Shown here: piece by piece, positions 43,001 through 52,517 of the stretch
Position numbering within the stretch: position 1 is the first letter of the stretch
Layout of the letters: each line of letters starts with the position of its first letter
Origin: Tetradesmus obliquus
Taxonomy: Eukaryota > Chlorophyta > Chlorophyceae > Sphaeropleales > Scenedesmaceae
DNA length: 64,000 bases
NCBI GenBank assembly: GCA_030272155.1
Contig: CP126192.1
Location: 8,590,501 to 8,654,500 of the forward strand
Reading direction: 5' to 3'
Made by a program: the position numbers and the translations under genes
The notes under the pieces: model-generated
What the model was told of the DNA's origin: nothing
The model's database searches: none
What the model saw: only the letters and a program-made list of their open reading frames with translations

Positions 43001-44564
43001 TGGAGTCTGACATAGCCTGGAGCACTGCGGCTGCGGTGACCACTTCGCTGCCATCTGCTGCTGCCGGCTGCCGAGGCAAACTGGTGACGGCTGCGAGGAT
43101 GGCAGCCTGGGCGGCTGGGTCCACTGCCGGCTGCGCACTCACACCAGCCCACTGCGTGATGGCCACCTTGGCAGGCCCTGCTCCCTCCCAGACATACGCG
43201 CCGGCTGTACTGCGTAGGGCAACCACCTTCCTGGAGGTAGGAGCTCGCTCCAGGGCACGCAGCTGCTCCGTGATGCAGGGGTTGGGCTGCTCCCCGCGGT
43301 GCAGCCACTGCTGCCGCTGCAGTCGTTCGCTGGCTGACCATGCTGCCTGCTGGGCGGCGCGGAGGGCTGCGCGGGCAGCCGTCAGCGCCGCCATCGCTGC
43401 GTTGATCTGCGGCTGACCTGCAGCTGCGCCAAGCTGCTCCAGGGCTGCCTGCACCTGATGCTGGGCAGCGGCGTACGTCGGCAGCGCTGTGTCAGCGCGC
43501 CAGGCCTTGCGAATCTCCCGGCACCTGGCCAGGAGCCGTTGCTTGAAGCCAGGCCACCAAACAAGGCGGGCAAAGTCGGACGTTGGCTCGCCCTGCAGCT
43601 CGATGAGCACCCAAGCCTTGAGCAGGGCGCGGTGGTTGGGGCTGCTCCAGAAGTCCACACGGGCGCGGGCAAGGCCAGGGCCAGTGGGGTGAGGGGGCTG
43701 CACGGGAGCCAGCTCAAGCACCAAGGGGAAGTGGTCAGAGACACTCGAGGGAGCTGTGGCACATGACACCACGCTGGCGCGCAGCGCGCTGCCAACATAA
43801 GCTCGATCCAGCCGCGCTACATGTCCAATTTGCGGGTTGCGATGGATGAACGTGTAGGTGCGGCGCGTAGGGTGCAAGCACCGGTACGCATCAGCAGCAC
43901 CTGGTGCCGCTGCTTGCCAAGCCCGCATGGATGGGGCGTCGGGCGTGGTGGGCTGGCCAGCAAGGCAGCGTCTGTCGGCCACAGGATCATCAACATAGTT
44001 CCAGTCGCCGATGAAGATGCTGCTTGTAGGGTCGGCCGCCCAAAGCGGCGCCAGCGTGCCTGTGATGTAGGCCTGGCGGTCCACAGAATCATTAGAACAG
44101 TATACATTAACAAGATGAACAGTATGGCCACCCCACTTAAAGTGGAGCACCATCAGACGGCCGCGGGCGTCCCTGTCGGCGTCAGCCTCAGGTAGCACTT
44201 GTAGGGAGCCCTTGGATACCAGCTGTCGCTGCCACATGATGAGGTTGCCAGCTGAGTAGGGGTGCAAAGGATCAGAGTTGAAGCTGTACTTAAAGTCAAA
44301 CCCTGCATGATGGGGCTTCTGCGTAGCAGCAGCCCGCTGAGCTGCTGCTGCATTTAGCGCCGCCACCACCTGTGCAATCTCATCATACTGCAACCTGCAC
44401 TCCTGCACGGCAACGACGTGCAGATCCAGGTCCACCCAACCTGCTGCCGCCTGCGCTGCGCAGGCCAGGAGCCCCGCACAGCCCACGCCACCCACATTAT
44501 GACTGGCAATGCGCAGGGCGTGTTTGCGCATGCCAGCCTTTGTAGGCCCGGTTGCACCGGGCAT
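40005..44564 (-). CDS. LINE ORF2: AP endonuclease and reverse transcriptase
   Basis: 1519 residues from ATG 44564. Residues 15-300 form an APE-type endonuclease with SHN, VQE, NVY, GDWN and SDHFP motifs, which nicks target DNA. The reverse transcriptase follows (NYRPITLLN, LLDFAKAYDTLDR, VRQGCPLSPLLY, and catalytic QFADDTQVYL). It copies element RNA at the nick. Further on is a cysteine/histidine cluster (DTCMCGAACPG...HHFWEC) typical of the C-terminal zinc element of L1-like proteins. A Gln-rich coiled tail (residues ~1440-1480) ends the protein. No RNase H domain is evident. The start directly abuts the ORF1 stop (TAAATG), which suggests translation by reinitiation. Confidence 0.95.
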   Translation of the reverse strand: MPGATGPTKAGMRKHALRIASHNVGGVGCAGLLACAAQAAAGWVDLDLHVVAVQECRLQYDEIAQVVAALNAAAAQRAAATQKPHHAGFDFKYSFNSDPLHPYSAGNLIMWQRQLVSKGSLQVLPEADADRDARGRLMVLHFKWGGHTVHLVNVYCSNDSVDRQAYITGTLAPLWAADPTSSIFIGDWNYVDDPVADRRCLAGQPTTPDAPSMRAWQAAAPGAADAYRCLHPTRRTYTFIHRNPQIGHVARLDRAYVGSALRASVVSCATAPSSVSDHFPLVLELAPVQPPHPTGPGLARARVDFWSSPNHRALLKAWVLIELQGEPTSDFARLVWWPGFKQRLLARCREIRKAWRADTALPTYAAAQHQVQAALEQLGAAAGQPQINAAMAALTAARAALRAAQQAAWSASERLQRQQWLHRGEQPNPCITEQLRALERAPTSRKVVALRSTAGAYVWEGAGPAKVAITQWAGVSAQPAVDPAAQAAILAAVTSLPRQPAAADGSEVVTAAAVLQAMSDSKPNTSPGLDGLPVAVYKHCKELLAPVLARVFTAVGTLGQTPAGFLDGVVIGIFKAGDVTLAANYRPITLLNTDYRLLARILASRLQAVLDQAISPTQTAFIKRRRIGHNIITMQLLLHALPEDSTVVAALLDFAKAYDTLDRPFLLSVMSAMGVGPEFCKWVKLLLTNTHACACMNGFVSGMRRFDAGVRQGCPLSPLLYLFVGEALLRFLQSKGINITVQGVQLSATQFADDTQVYLRSPAQVAQFLLHMQVMAAASGQQLNLHKSKLLLLGATARQQHATLSQQHAAGVLPLSPVLQADVLGVCVGSDSPVDWGQKLASVDAALARLSHVPQLSVFGRGMGSAAYGVSTLLYAAEFSDLPPDVDRQHLVAAVGKLVDRGLAPASSVRRFTGVAARFLAGRPAEGGFGALPWLEHIRARHAWWGAQFATAPPDTELPWIRIGRELLRSKHKWWGPLSLFDSFEDTQTPMEPSQAFPQQSLPPPPLRRMIAGLQALGKVCDVKALAPAAPAPALPPPHPQQLSDVQQLRAQLQAVQDAPVLQPGAWCSLAPVFANPFLQAMVGFVPGGLQMHPVPSVRGPHACSGGKCRPRIRTVADLCRAWHVIQHAARQQLPHPLLPYGSNFSNADNESADLTDLVNLLPMPWHRAALAVVRHPAADRPWPPAAVPDPPCVPSAAEQHVEAMLVARLGWRNHRGKTVSVAQLSVREATSLQLGPLRAERQERRTRFVSAAIGAGAPPAALTRGLQCVAAAQGALWKMRWDNAYKETYWRLIMDGLPTSQRMHQQHDTCMCGAACPGLVHHFWECPVAVAVIDSLLSALPATWCTRAAGRPPLAMRHVWLMQRPPGPKRLHQGVWGVICLAALNAMDVGRRQANTLHIPPPAPAAPRPSAPPPQWQVPITDVFQPAALTAAQQQHNQLVEQRRQQQLLQQQQQRQQLVAQVLQEAKQQAVLRFWELLADFVAMEAAPAHWRVAVPGDHPFLRSDPAQLRIVLAPRSG

Positions 44565-45268
44565 TTAGGCGTCGTGGGAGGGGGGTGCCGCGCCGGGAGG
44601 CGTGGCGCCAGCAGTGCTGGCCTGCTGCTGCTGCTGCTGCTGCGGCTGCTGCTGCTGCGGCTGCTGCTGCTGTGGGGTAGGGTAGAGCTGGAAGTCGTGA
44701 GGCTGCCACTGCAGCTGCTGCAGCAGCTTCCAGCGCTCTTCCTGGTGCCCTGAGGGCTTGCGGACCGGGGGCCGGCCAAGGCGCGGCGCCGCAGGCGCCG
44801 CTGAAGCCACTACCATGTCCTGCGCCACCACTGCAGCGCGCTGCCCTTGGCTGACTTGCACGGCCTTGCTCGAATACACAAAATCCGAGGCAGAGAAGTC
44901 AGCTGGGCGCTTGGCGCGCGGCAGGCGCAGGCTCAGCGGCGGCTCCGGCAGCTGCTGCTGCGGCCGCCGCCGTGGCCGCATCCGCTTGCGCTGGCGCCGC
45001 GGCGGGGCTGCCCCATACTCATACCAGTCCTCCGGGTCCTCAACAGCCAACAGCGCAAGCGCGGCAGCAGGCGCGGCCTCAGCTGGAGGCGGCACCTGCT
45101 GCTGCGTCTGCTGCTGCTGTGCAGGCTGCCCCTGCTGCTGCTGCTGCCGCTGCTTGGTCTTCCCCTGCTGCTGCTGCTGCTGTCGCTGCTTGGGCGTCGC
45201 CTTAGGTGCGGCAGCAGGCTTTGCAGGAGGCGAGGAAGCAGGCACACCATCTGTTGGAGCCGGTGTGG

Positions 45269-45312
<44 letters not shown>

Positions 45313-45376
45313 GGTGGCACTTCACTGGCGGCAGCTGACGCTGCCGGAGGCACACCATCTGCTGGAGACGGCGTGG

Positions 45377-45414
<38 letters not shown>

Positions 45415-45478
45415 GGTGGCACTTCACTGGCGGCAGCTGACGCTGCCGGCGGCACACCATCTGCTAGAGACGGCGTGG

Positions 45479-45528
<50 letters not shown>

Positions 45529-47099
45529 GGTGGCACTTCACTGGCGGCAACTGACGCTGCCGGAGGCGCACCATCTGCTAGAGACGGCGTGGACTGTTGC
45601 TGCTGCTGTTGCTGCGGCTGAGGCGTCACTTCACTGGCGGCAGCTGACGCTGCCGGAGGCGCACCATCTGCTAGAGACGGCGTGGACTGCTGCTGCTGCT
45701 GCTGCTGCTGCTGGGGTGGCACTTCACTGGCGGCAGCTGACGCTGCCGGAGGCCCACCATCTGCTGGAGACGGCGTGGACTGCTGCTGCTGCTGCTGCGG
45801 CTGGGGTGGCACTTCAGTGGTGGCAGCTGAGGCTGCCGGGGGCACACCACCTGCTGGAGGCGGCGTGGACTGCTGCTGCTGCTGCTGCGGCGGCGGCGTC
45901 ACTGCAGTGGTGGCACCTGGCGCCGCCGGAGGCACACCACCTGCTGGAGGAGGCGGCGGTGGCGGCTGCTGCTGTTGCTGCTGCGCATGCTGCTGCTGCT
46001 GCTGGTCATCAGGACTGACAGCAGCCGTATTGCTGCTGCTGTTGCTGCTCGTGCTGCGGCTGCCGCTGTTGTTGTTGCTGCCGGTCAGCTCGGCGCCGCC
46101 TGCACCGCCAGAAACAACGCTGGCGTACGTGCCGCTTGTGGAGCTGCTGCCGCTGTCGCTGTTGCTACTGCTGCTGCTGCTGCTGCCGGCGGCAGCATCT
46201 GCTGCGGCTGCCTCGGCTGTGGCAGCAGCGCCAGCTCCCTGCTGTTGCTGCTGCTGCTGCTGCTGCTGCTTCGTGCACAGCCAGGGCGGCATGCTAGGCC
46301 CTGGATGCGGGAGCACAGCCATGCTGGCCTGGCTGTGCTGGAAGCGCGGCAGTGGGCTGGCGCCAGAGCTGTCGACCACCTGCAGGTCGAACAAGCCGGA
46401 GCCGGCCGTGCTCGGGGGCAGCACCGCGACAACCAGGCGGCGGTCAGCCATGTTGGCTGCGCACCCGTCGTTGGGCACTGGGAAGCAGCCTGCTGTGCGG
46501 AAGCCGGCGCCTTCCAGGCAGCGGCGGAGCACAGCGTTGCTGAGCGAGACATTGACACCTGTGACACGCGTGGCTCTGTAACTGAGCGTGGGCCTGGCGC
46601 CCGTGGTTAGTCCCACTGTCAGCATGGCGGCGCCTTGAAAGCCTGGGGTAGAGTATGGCTCCGGGAGGGGCAGAGTGCCCTCAGCAGAGAGCATGTCAGC
46701 GAGGGCGCTGGCCATGGCCACTGGGCCAACCGCCTGCACCTCCACGAACGTATCATGCTTGTCTGCTGTGTCCCTGAAGCGAGGGGGGTTGATGTGCAGC
46801 TGCACCTCATCTGCTGAAAGTTGTGCTGCACCGCACGCAGCGCTGCACACCGCGCCTACTGCTCGTAGCAGGTTGCTGCTGACGAGCTGGCGCTGCTCAG
46901 GCAGAAGAGCAGGATACCGCACCGTGAAAGCTGCCGTGGAGCAGTCCAGTCCTGCTATATCCTCTGTCGGCACCTTGAGCAGGATCAGAGGCTTCTTAAG
47001 CTTGTTACGCTGCTGCTGCTGCTGCTGCTGCTGCTGCGGCTTGCGCTGCTGCTGCTGCTGCTGCTGCGGCTTCCGCGAGGGGCTATTGCTGCGAGGCAT
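44565..47099 (-). CDS. LINE ORF1: RNA-binding-type protein with polyQ repeat array
   Basis: 844 residues from the first ATG at 47099. After a basic, Gln-rich start comes a folded region of about 220 residues (PLILLKVPTEDIAGLD, TFVEVQAVGPVAMA) with no clear family match. The middle is a tandem array of units like STPSLADGVPPAASAAASEV plus a Gln run of variable length. The C-terminal part is basic (RRQRKRMRPRRRPQQQ), fitting nucleic acid binding. In L1-type elements ORF1 coats the RNA. No CCHC knuckle or clear RRM is seen. The stop overlaps no residue of ORF2 and is followed at once by its ATG. Confidence 0.85.
45240..45960 (-). repeat. About eight tandem 30-codon units in LINE ORF1
   Basis: Each unit has a conserved part of about 66 bases (CACTTCACTGGCGGCAGCTG... 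on the plus strand) followed by a CTG run of 4 to 16 units. Units differ mainly in the length of the Gln run, so the array length is likely to vary between element copies. Confidence 0.93.
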
Positions 47100-47390
47100 C
47101 TGCAAGTAACGTAATGTGAAGCTAAAGGGTGGTTAAGGCGCCCATAGTTGGCGAGCAGGCACGGCAGGGGCGTCCAGCAGGCCCCAGCCGGCAGGTTGTG
47201 GCCAGCCGGGCAGGAGCGCCAGCTCCCGCCTACGCTGCTCGAAACGCTATGACAAAGAGTAATGGATGGCTTAGGTGTGATTAGGGCTGGAAAAAAGATG
47301 GGTCGAGAAGGCCCAAGAAGAGCGCGTGCAGCAGGAGCTGCATGGCGATCGAGAAGAGAAGAGAAGAAAAGAAAAGGGGTTACCTTCAGA

Positions 47391-47473
47391 AAAAAAACTG
47401 CCGCCGCCGGGAGAGAGAGGTCTGCCTAAACCCGGGAGAGAGGTCTGTTACAGGGGTGGGCAAGCTATCGCCT
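47391..47473 (-). mobile_element. Short family Y 3' ends at the right edge of the LINE
   Basis: Contains GGGAGAGAGAGGTCTG then CCCGGGAGAGAGGTCTGTTACAGGGGTGGGCAAGCTATCGCC. These are two short copies of the Y end stacked head to tail next to a family X copy. Confidence 0.6.
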
Positions 47474-48223
47474 TTTGTTTGTGTTTGTTACACATGGGGG
47501 CCAGGCAATTCCAGCCTCTTGAACTGGCGTATCATACCAGCCAGGTAGGGTTTCAGTCCAACTCCGTCCCCCACCACCATCACGACGGAACAGCAAGTCT
47601 GCAGCCTCACTGCCCGCCTAGCAAAATGACCACAATGCTGCAGCACAACCGAGTGGTCGCCTCCAAGGGACAGCATGGCATGGCAAAGCAAGCATGTAAG
47701 CGCATGGCATGATACAGCATGCAAGCAACACTTACAGAGACCTGGCTGCAACACCACACTGTTGTTGCTGCATGACAAAGCACTAGGCTGCACTACATCC
47801 CAGCACAAAGAAAACCACTCCTACCGCTGCAACTAGCTAAGCTGACCTAAAAAAAACACTCCTACCGCTGACTACATGCAGCAACTCCACTGTGTGGCTA
47901 CACTGTCACCACAAGCAAGGGCACCACCACCGCCCCAGGTAGCTGCCAGACCAGCAATGCAGTTGACAACCGGCTGATGTGAGTGCAGCAATATGAATGC
48001 AAGCACATTGCTGCTCCCTGCGCACAGCAGATGAAAAATCATGTAGAATACAACACCCAGACAACCTTAATGGCAGGCAATCCACTGGCCCAGCTGTTGT
48101 CTAGAAATCTGCTGCAGGCGCGCTGCAGCACTGCTGAGTGAACAGCTGAGCACCTCTAGACACTGGGCCAGCAGTCCAGCACGCTCAACAGTCATGGGGG
48201 GGTTGCCGTAATCGAACACACAT
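47474..48223 (-). mobile_element. Retrocopy family X, copy A (5'-truncated)
   Basis: On the minus strand the copy ends ...CCCATGTGTAACAAACACAAACAAAA, so TGTAA lies about 15 bases before an A-rich 3' tail. It matches the 3' 750 bases of copies B and C, then stops abruptly after AATCGAACACACA. This is a hallmark of incomplete reverse transcription. Confidence 0.8.
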
Positions 48224-48390
48224 CGCCGGGAGAGAGAGAGGTCTGTTCGCCGGGAGAGAGGTCTGTTACAGGGGTGGGCAAGCTATCGCCGGAGAGAGGT
48301 CTGTTACAGGGGTGGGCAAGCTATCGCCCTAGAGCGAGTCACTTGCCCCTCTTTCAGCTCACATATCATGAGAACCCGATAGCAAGCCAC
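48224..48390 (-). mobile_element. Stacked family Y copies
   Basis: Three successive partial or complete Y ends, all on the minus strand, including one identical over about 95 bases to 39439-39533. Confidence 0.65.
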
Positions 48391-49547
48391 TTTGTTTGTG
48401 TTTGTTACACATGGGGGCCAGGCAATTCCAGCCTCTTGAACTGGCGTATCATACCAGCCAGGTAGGGTTTCAGTCCAACTCCGTCCCCCACCACCATCAC
48501 GACGGAACAGCAAGTCTGCAGCCTCACTGCCCGCCTAGCAAAATGACCACAATGCTGCAGCACAACCGAGTGGTCGCCTCCAAGGGACAGCATGGCATGG
48601 CAAAGCAAGCATGTAAGCGCATGGCATGATACAGCATGCAAGCAACACTTACAGAGACCTGGCTGCAACACCACACTGTTGTTGCTGCATGACAAAGCAC
48701 TAGGCTGCACTACATCCCAGCACAAAGAAAACCACTCCTACCGCTGCAACTAGCTAAGCTGACCTAAAAAAAAACACTCCTACCGCTGACTACATGCAGC
48801 AACTCCACTGTGTGGCTACACTGTCACCACAAGCAAGGGCACCACCACCGCCCCAGGTAGCTGCCAGACCAGCAATGCAGTTGACAACCGGCTGATGTGA
48901 GTGCAGCAATATGAATGCAAGCACATTGCTGCTCCCTGCGCACAGCAGATGAAAAATCATGTAGAATACAACACCCAGACAACCCTAATGGCAGGCAATC
49001 CACTGGCCCAGCTGTTGTCTAGAAATCTGCTGCAGGCGCGCTGCAGCACTGCTGAGTGAACAGCTGAGCACCTCTAGACACTGGGCCAGCAGTCCAGCAC
49101 GCTCAACAGTCATGGGGGGGTTGCCGTAATCGAACACACATTGGTGGACGACATTTGCAAGGGCACCGCAGCACACTCGAGCATTACCAGCACCTTGCCT
49201 TATTCTGCTGTAGCCCTGCTGCTGGGGACCATGACGCAACCACAGGCGCCAGCTGCTGCTGACGAGCGCCCAAAACTAAACTATTGCTGAGCACATCTTC
49301 CTCCGGTTGTAGCCAGCTGCCTGGGCGTCCACTGCGCGCTGCACGGCTGTCAACTGTGCTGTCTCTTCGGTGACCCGGCGTAGCTGCGTAGGCAGGCAGT
49401 ATCGGCCTGCAGGACGCCACTCCTCTTATCTAATATAGCTTCCAGCATTAGAAGAAGCTGTACTAGACGGTCTTCCGACTCGCGGGCCGCAACTGGCGCA
49501 GCCGGGCTGGACCAGAGGGCAAAGCAAGCCAAGCCTTTTTACGCCTT
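48391..49547 (-). mobile_element. Retrocopy family X, copy B (longest form)
   Basis: About 1.16 kb, minus strand, from GGCGTAAAAAGGCTTGGC to the TGTAA/A-rich end. An 84-codon frame ends ...ISRQQLGQWIACH with a stop near 48985, followed by a UTR-like stretch. Further upstream protein-like pieces (DRLVQLLLMLEAILDKRSG) sit in other frames, so the coding part is broken. It looks like a retroposed copy of a host mRNA 3' part or a non-autonomous element; the source gene is not in the window. Confidence 0.75.
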
Positions 49548-49549
49548 CC

Positions 49550-50712
49550 TTTGTTTGTTTGTGTTTGTTACACATGGGGGCCAGGCAATTCCAGCCTCTT
49601 GAACTGGCATATCATACCAGCCAGGTAGGGTTTCAAATCCAACTCCGTCCCCCACCACCATCACGACGAACAGCAAGTCTGCAGCCTCACTGCCCGCCTA
49701 GCAAAATGACCACAATGCTGCAGCAAAACCGAGTGGTCGCCTCCAAGGGACAGCATGGCATGGCAAGCAAGCATGTAAGCGCATAGCATGATACAGCATG
49801 CAAGCAACGCTGACAGAGACCTGGCTGCAACACCACACTGCTGTTGCTGCATGACAAGCACTAGGCTGCACTACATCCAAGCAAAAAGAAAACCACTCCT
49901 ACCGCTGCAACTAGCTAAGCTGACCTACAAAAAACAAAAAACCACTCCTAACGCTGACTACATGCAGCAACTCCACCGCATGGCTACACTGTCACCACAA
50001 GCAAGGGCACCACCACCGCCCTAGGTAGCTGCCAGACCAGCAATGCAGTTGACAACCGGCTGATGTGAGTGCAGCAATATGAATGCAAGCACATTGCTGC
50101 TCCCTGCGCACAGCAGATGAAAAATCAAGTAGAATACAACACCCAGATAACCTTAATGGCAGGCAATCCACTGGCCCAGCTGTTGTCTAGAAATCTGCTG
50201 CAGGCGCGCTGCAGCACTGCTGAGTGAACAGCTGAGCACCTCTAGACACTGGGCCAGCAGTCCAGCACGCTCAACAGTCATGGGGGGGTTGCCGTAATCG
50301 AACACACATTGGTGGACGACATTTGCAAGGGCGCCGCAGCACACTCGAGCATTACCAGCACCTTGCCTTATTCTGCTGTAGCCCTGCTGCTGGGGACCAT
50401 GACGCAACCACAGGCGCCAGCTGCTGCTGACGAGCGCCCAAAACTAAACTATTGCTGAGCACATCTTCCTCCGGTTGTAGCCAGCTGCCTGGGCGTCCAC
50501 TGCGCGCTGCACGGCTGTCAACTGTGCTGTCTCTTCGGTGACCCGGCGTAGCTGCGTAGGCAGGCAGTATCGGCCTGCAGGACGCCACTCCTCTTATCTA
50601 ATATAGCTTCCAGCATTAGAAGAAGCTGTACTAGACGGTCTTCCGACTCGCGGGCCGCAACTGGCGCAGCCGGGCTGGACCAGAGGGCAAAGCAAGCCAA
50701 GCCTTTTTACGC
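49550..50712 (-). mobile_element. Retrocopy family X, copy C
   Basis: Nearly identical to copy B over its whole length and placed directly after it in the same orientation. Its 3' tail carries one extra GTTT/AAAC unit. It contains the same 84-codon frame (50153-50407). Confidence 0.78.
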
Positions 50713-50763
50713 CTTGCTCAGGGCGTAAAAATGCTGCAGCAAAACCGAGTGGCCTTCCACAAG

Positions 50764-51158
50764 ACCCTAAACCTGCAAAATGCACTTGCGAGCATAAACA
50801 GTTTTTGCGACGGCTCTGCACATCTGCGAACGGGTCCTTGGCGCAGTTGGTTAGCGCGTAGGTCTCATAACATGACTCACTCCTACGTGAGAGCCATCCT
50901 AAGGTCGCCAGTTCGATCCTGGCAGGGCCCAGCGAACATTTTGCACTTGCTCCAGTTGAGTTAATGGTCATCCTGCCTCCTGCAGCCTTTTGGCAGCACT
51001 CAGCGCATGTTGCAGCGCAGGATTGATCAGCCAGACACCCTCACCAGCCGTCACCACACCCACCCAGCTGCCAGCGCTCATCAGCAGCAACATGCACCAC
51101 GCCAACAGGGCCGCTGCTGCCCCAGCTGCCACCCAGCTCGTACCCTGCAGCATCACCC
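50764..51158 (-). repeat. Right arm of 395-bp inverted repeat
   Basis: Reverse complement of 37952-38346. This arm contains the authentic 3' end of the TOPORS-like gene, so the left arm is the derived copy. Confidence 0.92.
50832..50931 (+). tRNA. tRNA-Met (CAT), elongator, with 26-base intron
   Basis: Acceptor stem GGGTCCT/AGGGCCC with discriminator A. The anticodon CAT is at 50866-50868 in loop CTCATAA, the intron is about 50871-50896 and the 3' anticodon strand is TCCTA. The T-arm is GCCAGTTCGATCCTGGC. The U31-U39 mismatch next to the loop also occurs in other eukaryotic elongator tRNA-Met. It is convergent with the TOPORS-like gene, 110 bases from its stop. Confidence 0.95.
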
Positions 51159-52111
51159 CAGCGGCCACCACCACCGCCGCTGCTGCTGCTGTCTACAGGC
51201 CACGCGTGCTGCGCGTGCTGTGCTAGCGAGCTGCTGCGCTGCATGTGGGCACTACGACCACTGGCAGCATGCCCACTATTCATGGCTCTGCTGCGGGACT
51301 GGTGTCTGTTGCACGTGTCCCTGACCCTGCTTGCACTTGGGCTTCGGCTATCCTGCCGGCTGCTGCGCCGCCTGCTCCTGCTGCTGCGCGTGTCGTGTGC
51401 CTGGCCACGACTCACGTCATGCCGGCTGCTGCTGTGCCTCTTGGCCTTCCGCTGCCTACGGCTACTGCTGCTGCGCCTGCTTCTGCTGTTGCTCCTGCTC
51501 CTACTCTTGCTCCTGCCCCTAATCCGCGTCAAGCTCCTGCTCCTAGCCCTGATTCTACTGCTGCCCAAGTTGGCACGTGCAGCATGTTGCTCGCCTTGCC
51601 CCTGCACCCTTGGCTCCCCTACAGAGCTCAGCTGCAACTGAAGGCCATCAGCAGCACCAGCAGCAACAGAAGGAGCCATGGCAGCAGGACCAGCTGCAGC
51701 AGGGAAGCTGTCTGCATGGCCTAAATCCACAGCTTGCTGCTGCACTGGCATACGAGGCAGCGCTGCAGCTGCTGTGTGGCTGCTGCTCCTGCCTGCCAGG
51801 CTGGCAGGCTGGTCCTGACGGCCCTGGCTGTCAGGCCTGCTAGCCTGAGGGAGGCCTGACAGGCCTGCTGCTGCTGCTGTTGCTGCTGCTGCTAGTGGTT
51901 GGTGCACGACACCAGGAGCTGCTTGTGAACATCCTGGCGCTACTACTATTGCTGCTGCTGCTGGAGTCTGCTGCTGCTGCTGCTGCTGCCCTTGTGCAAC
52001 AGAGCTGCCTGCTGCTCTACTGCTACCTACCGCAACCTGCGCCTGCGATGCCGCTACCTGTACCCTACTCCCTACTGTTACCACTGCTTCTGGTGATGCC
52101 ACGGCTGCCCC

Positions 52112-52163
<52 letters not shown>

Positions 52164-52477
52164 CCTGCAAGCTGCGGCTGAGGCGCATAGCGTGCTGCCC
52201 TGTCCCAGGCTGCCACAGTGAGCCCTGAGGTGGCATAGCAGCACAGCTCGTGCCAGAAGTGGGCAGCCACATCAAACAAGAAGGACTCCAGGGCAGCCAC
52301 TGCTGAAGAGATCCGGCTGCTACCAGCCCTGCTGTTGCCAGCATCTGTAGCAGCGCCAGCAGCAGCAATACTGCTGCTGCTGTGCTGCCTGTGCGTATCT
52401 ACTGCTGCAGCAGCCTGCTGGGCTGCCTGCCGCATGCTAGCTATGCACGCCGGCGGCTGCTGGATTCCGCCATCACC

Positions 52478-52517
<40 letters not shown>

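Larger units (their letters stand above)
39534..47390 (-). mobile_element. L1-type LINE retrotransposon, two intact ORFs
   Basis: A minus-strand non-LTR element with ORF1 (844 residues) and ORF2 (1519 residues), a 5' leader of about 290 bases and a 3' region of about 470 bases. Both ORFs are uninterrupted, so the copy looks recent and possibly active. The exact ends are uncertain: no clear target-site duplication or poly(A) was found. The left end starts beside a short AAGATGC...GCATCTT hairpin (39534-39568). It resembles the Zepp/L1 elements of green algae, which cluster at telomeres or centromeres. Confidence 0.85.

Noticed and set aside
44758-45621. Cys-rich plus-strand frame of 287 codons
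   Set aside because: Antisense of the LINE ORF1 polyQ array (CTG read as TGC); not a metallothionein-like gene.
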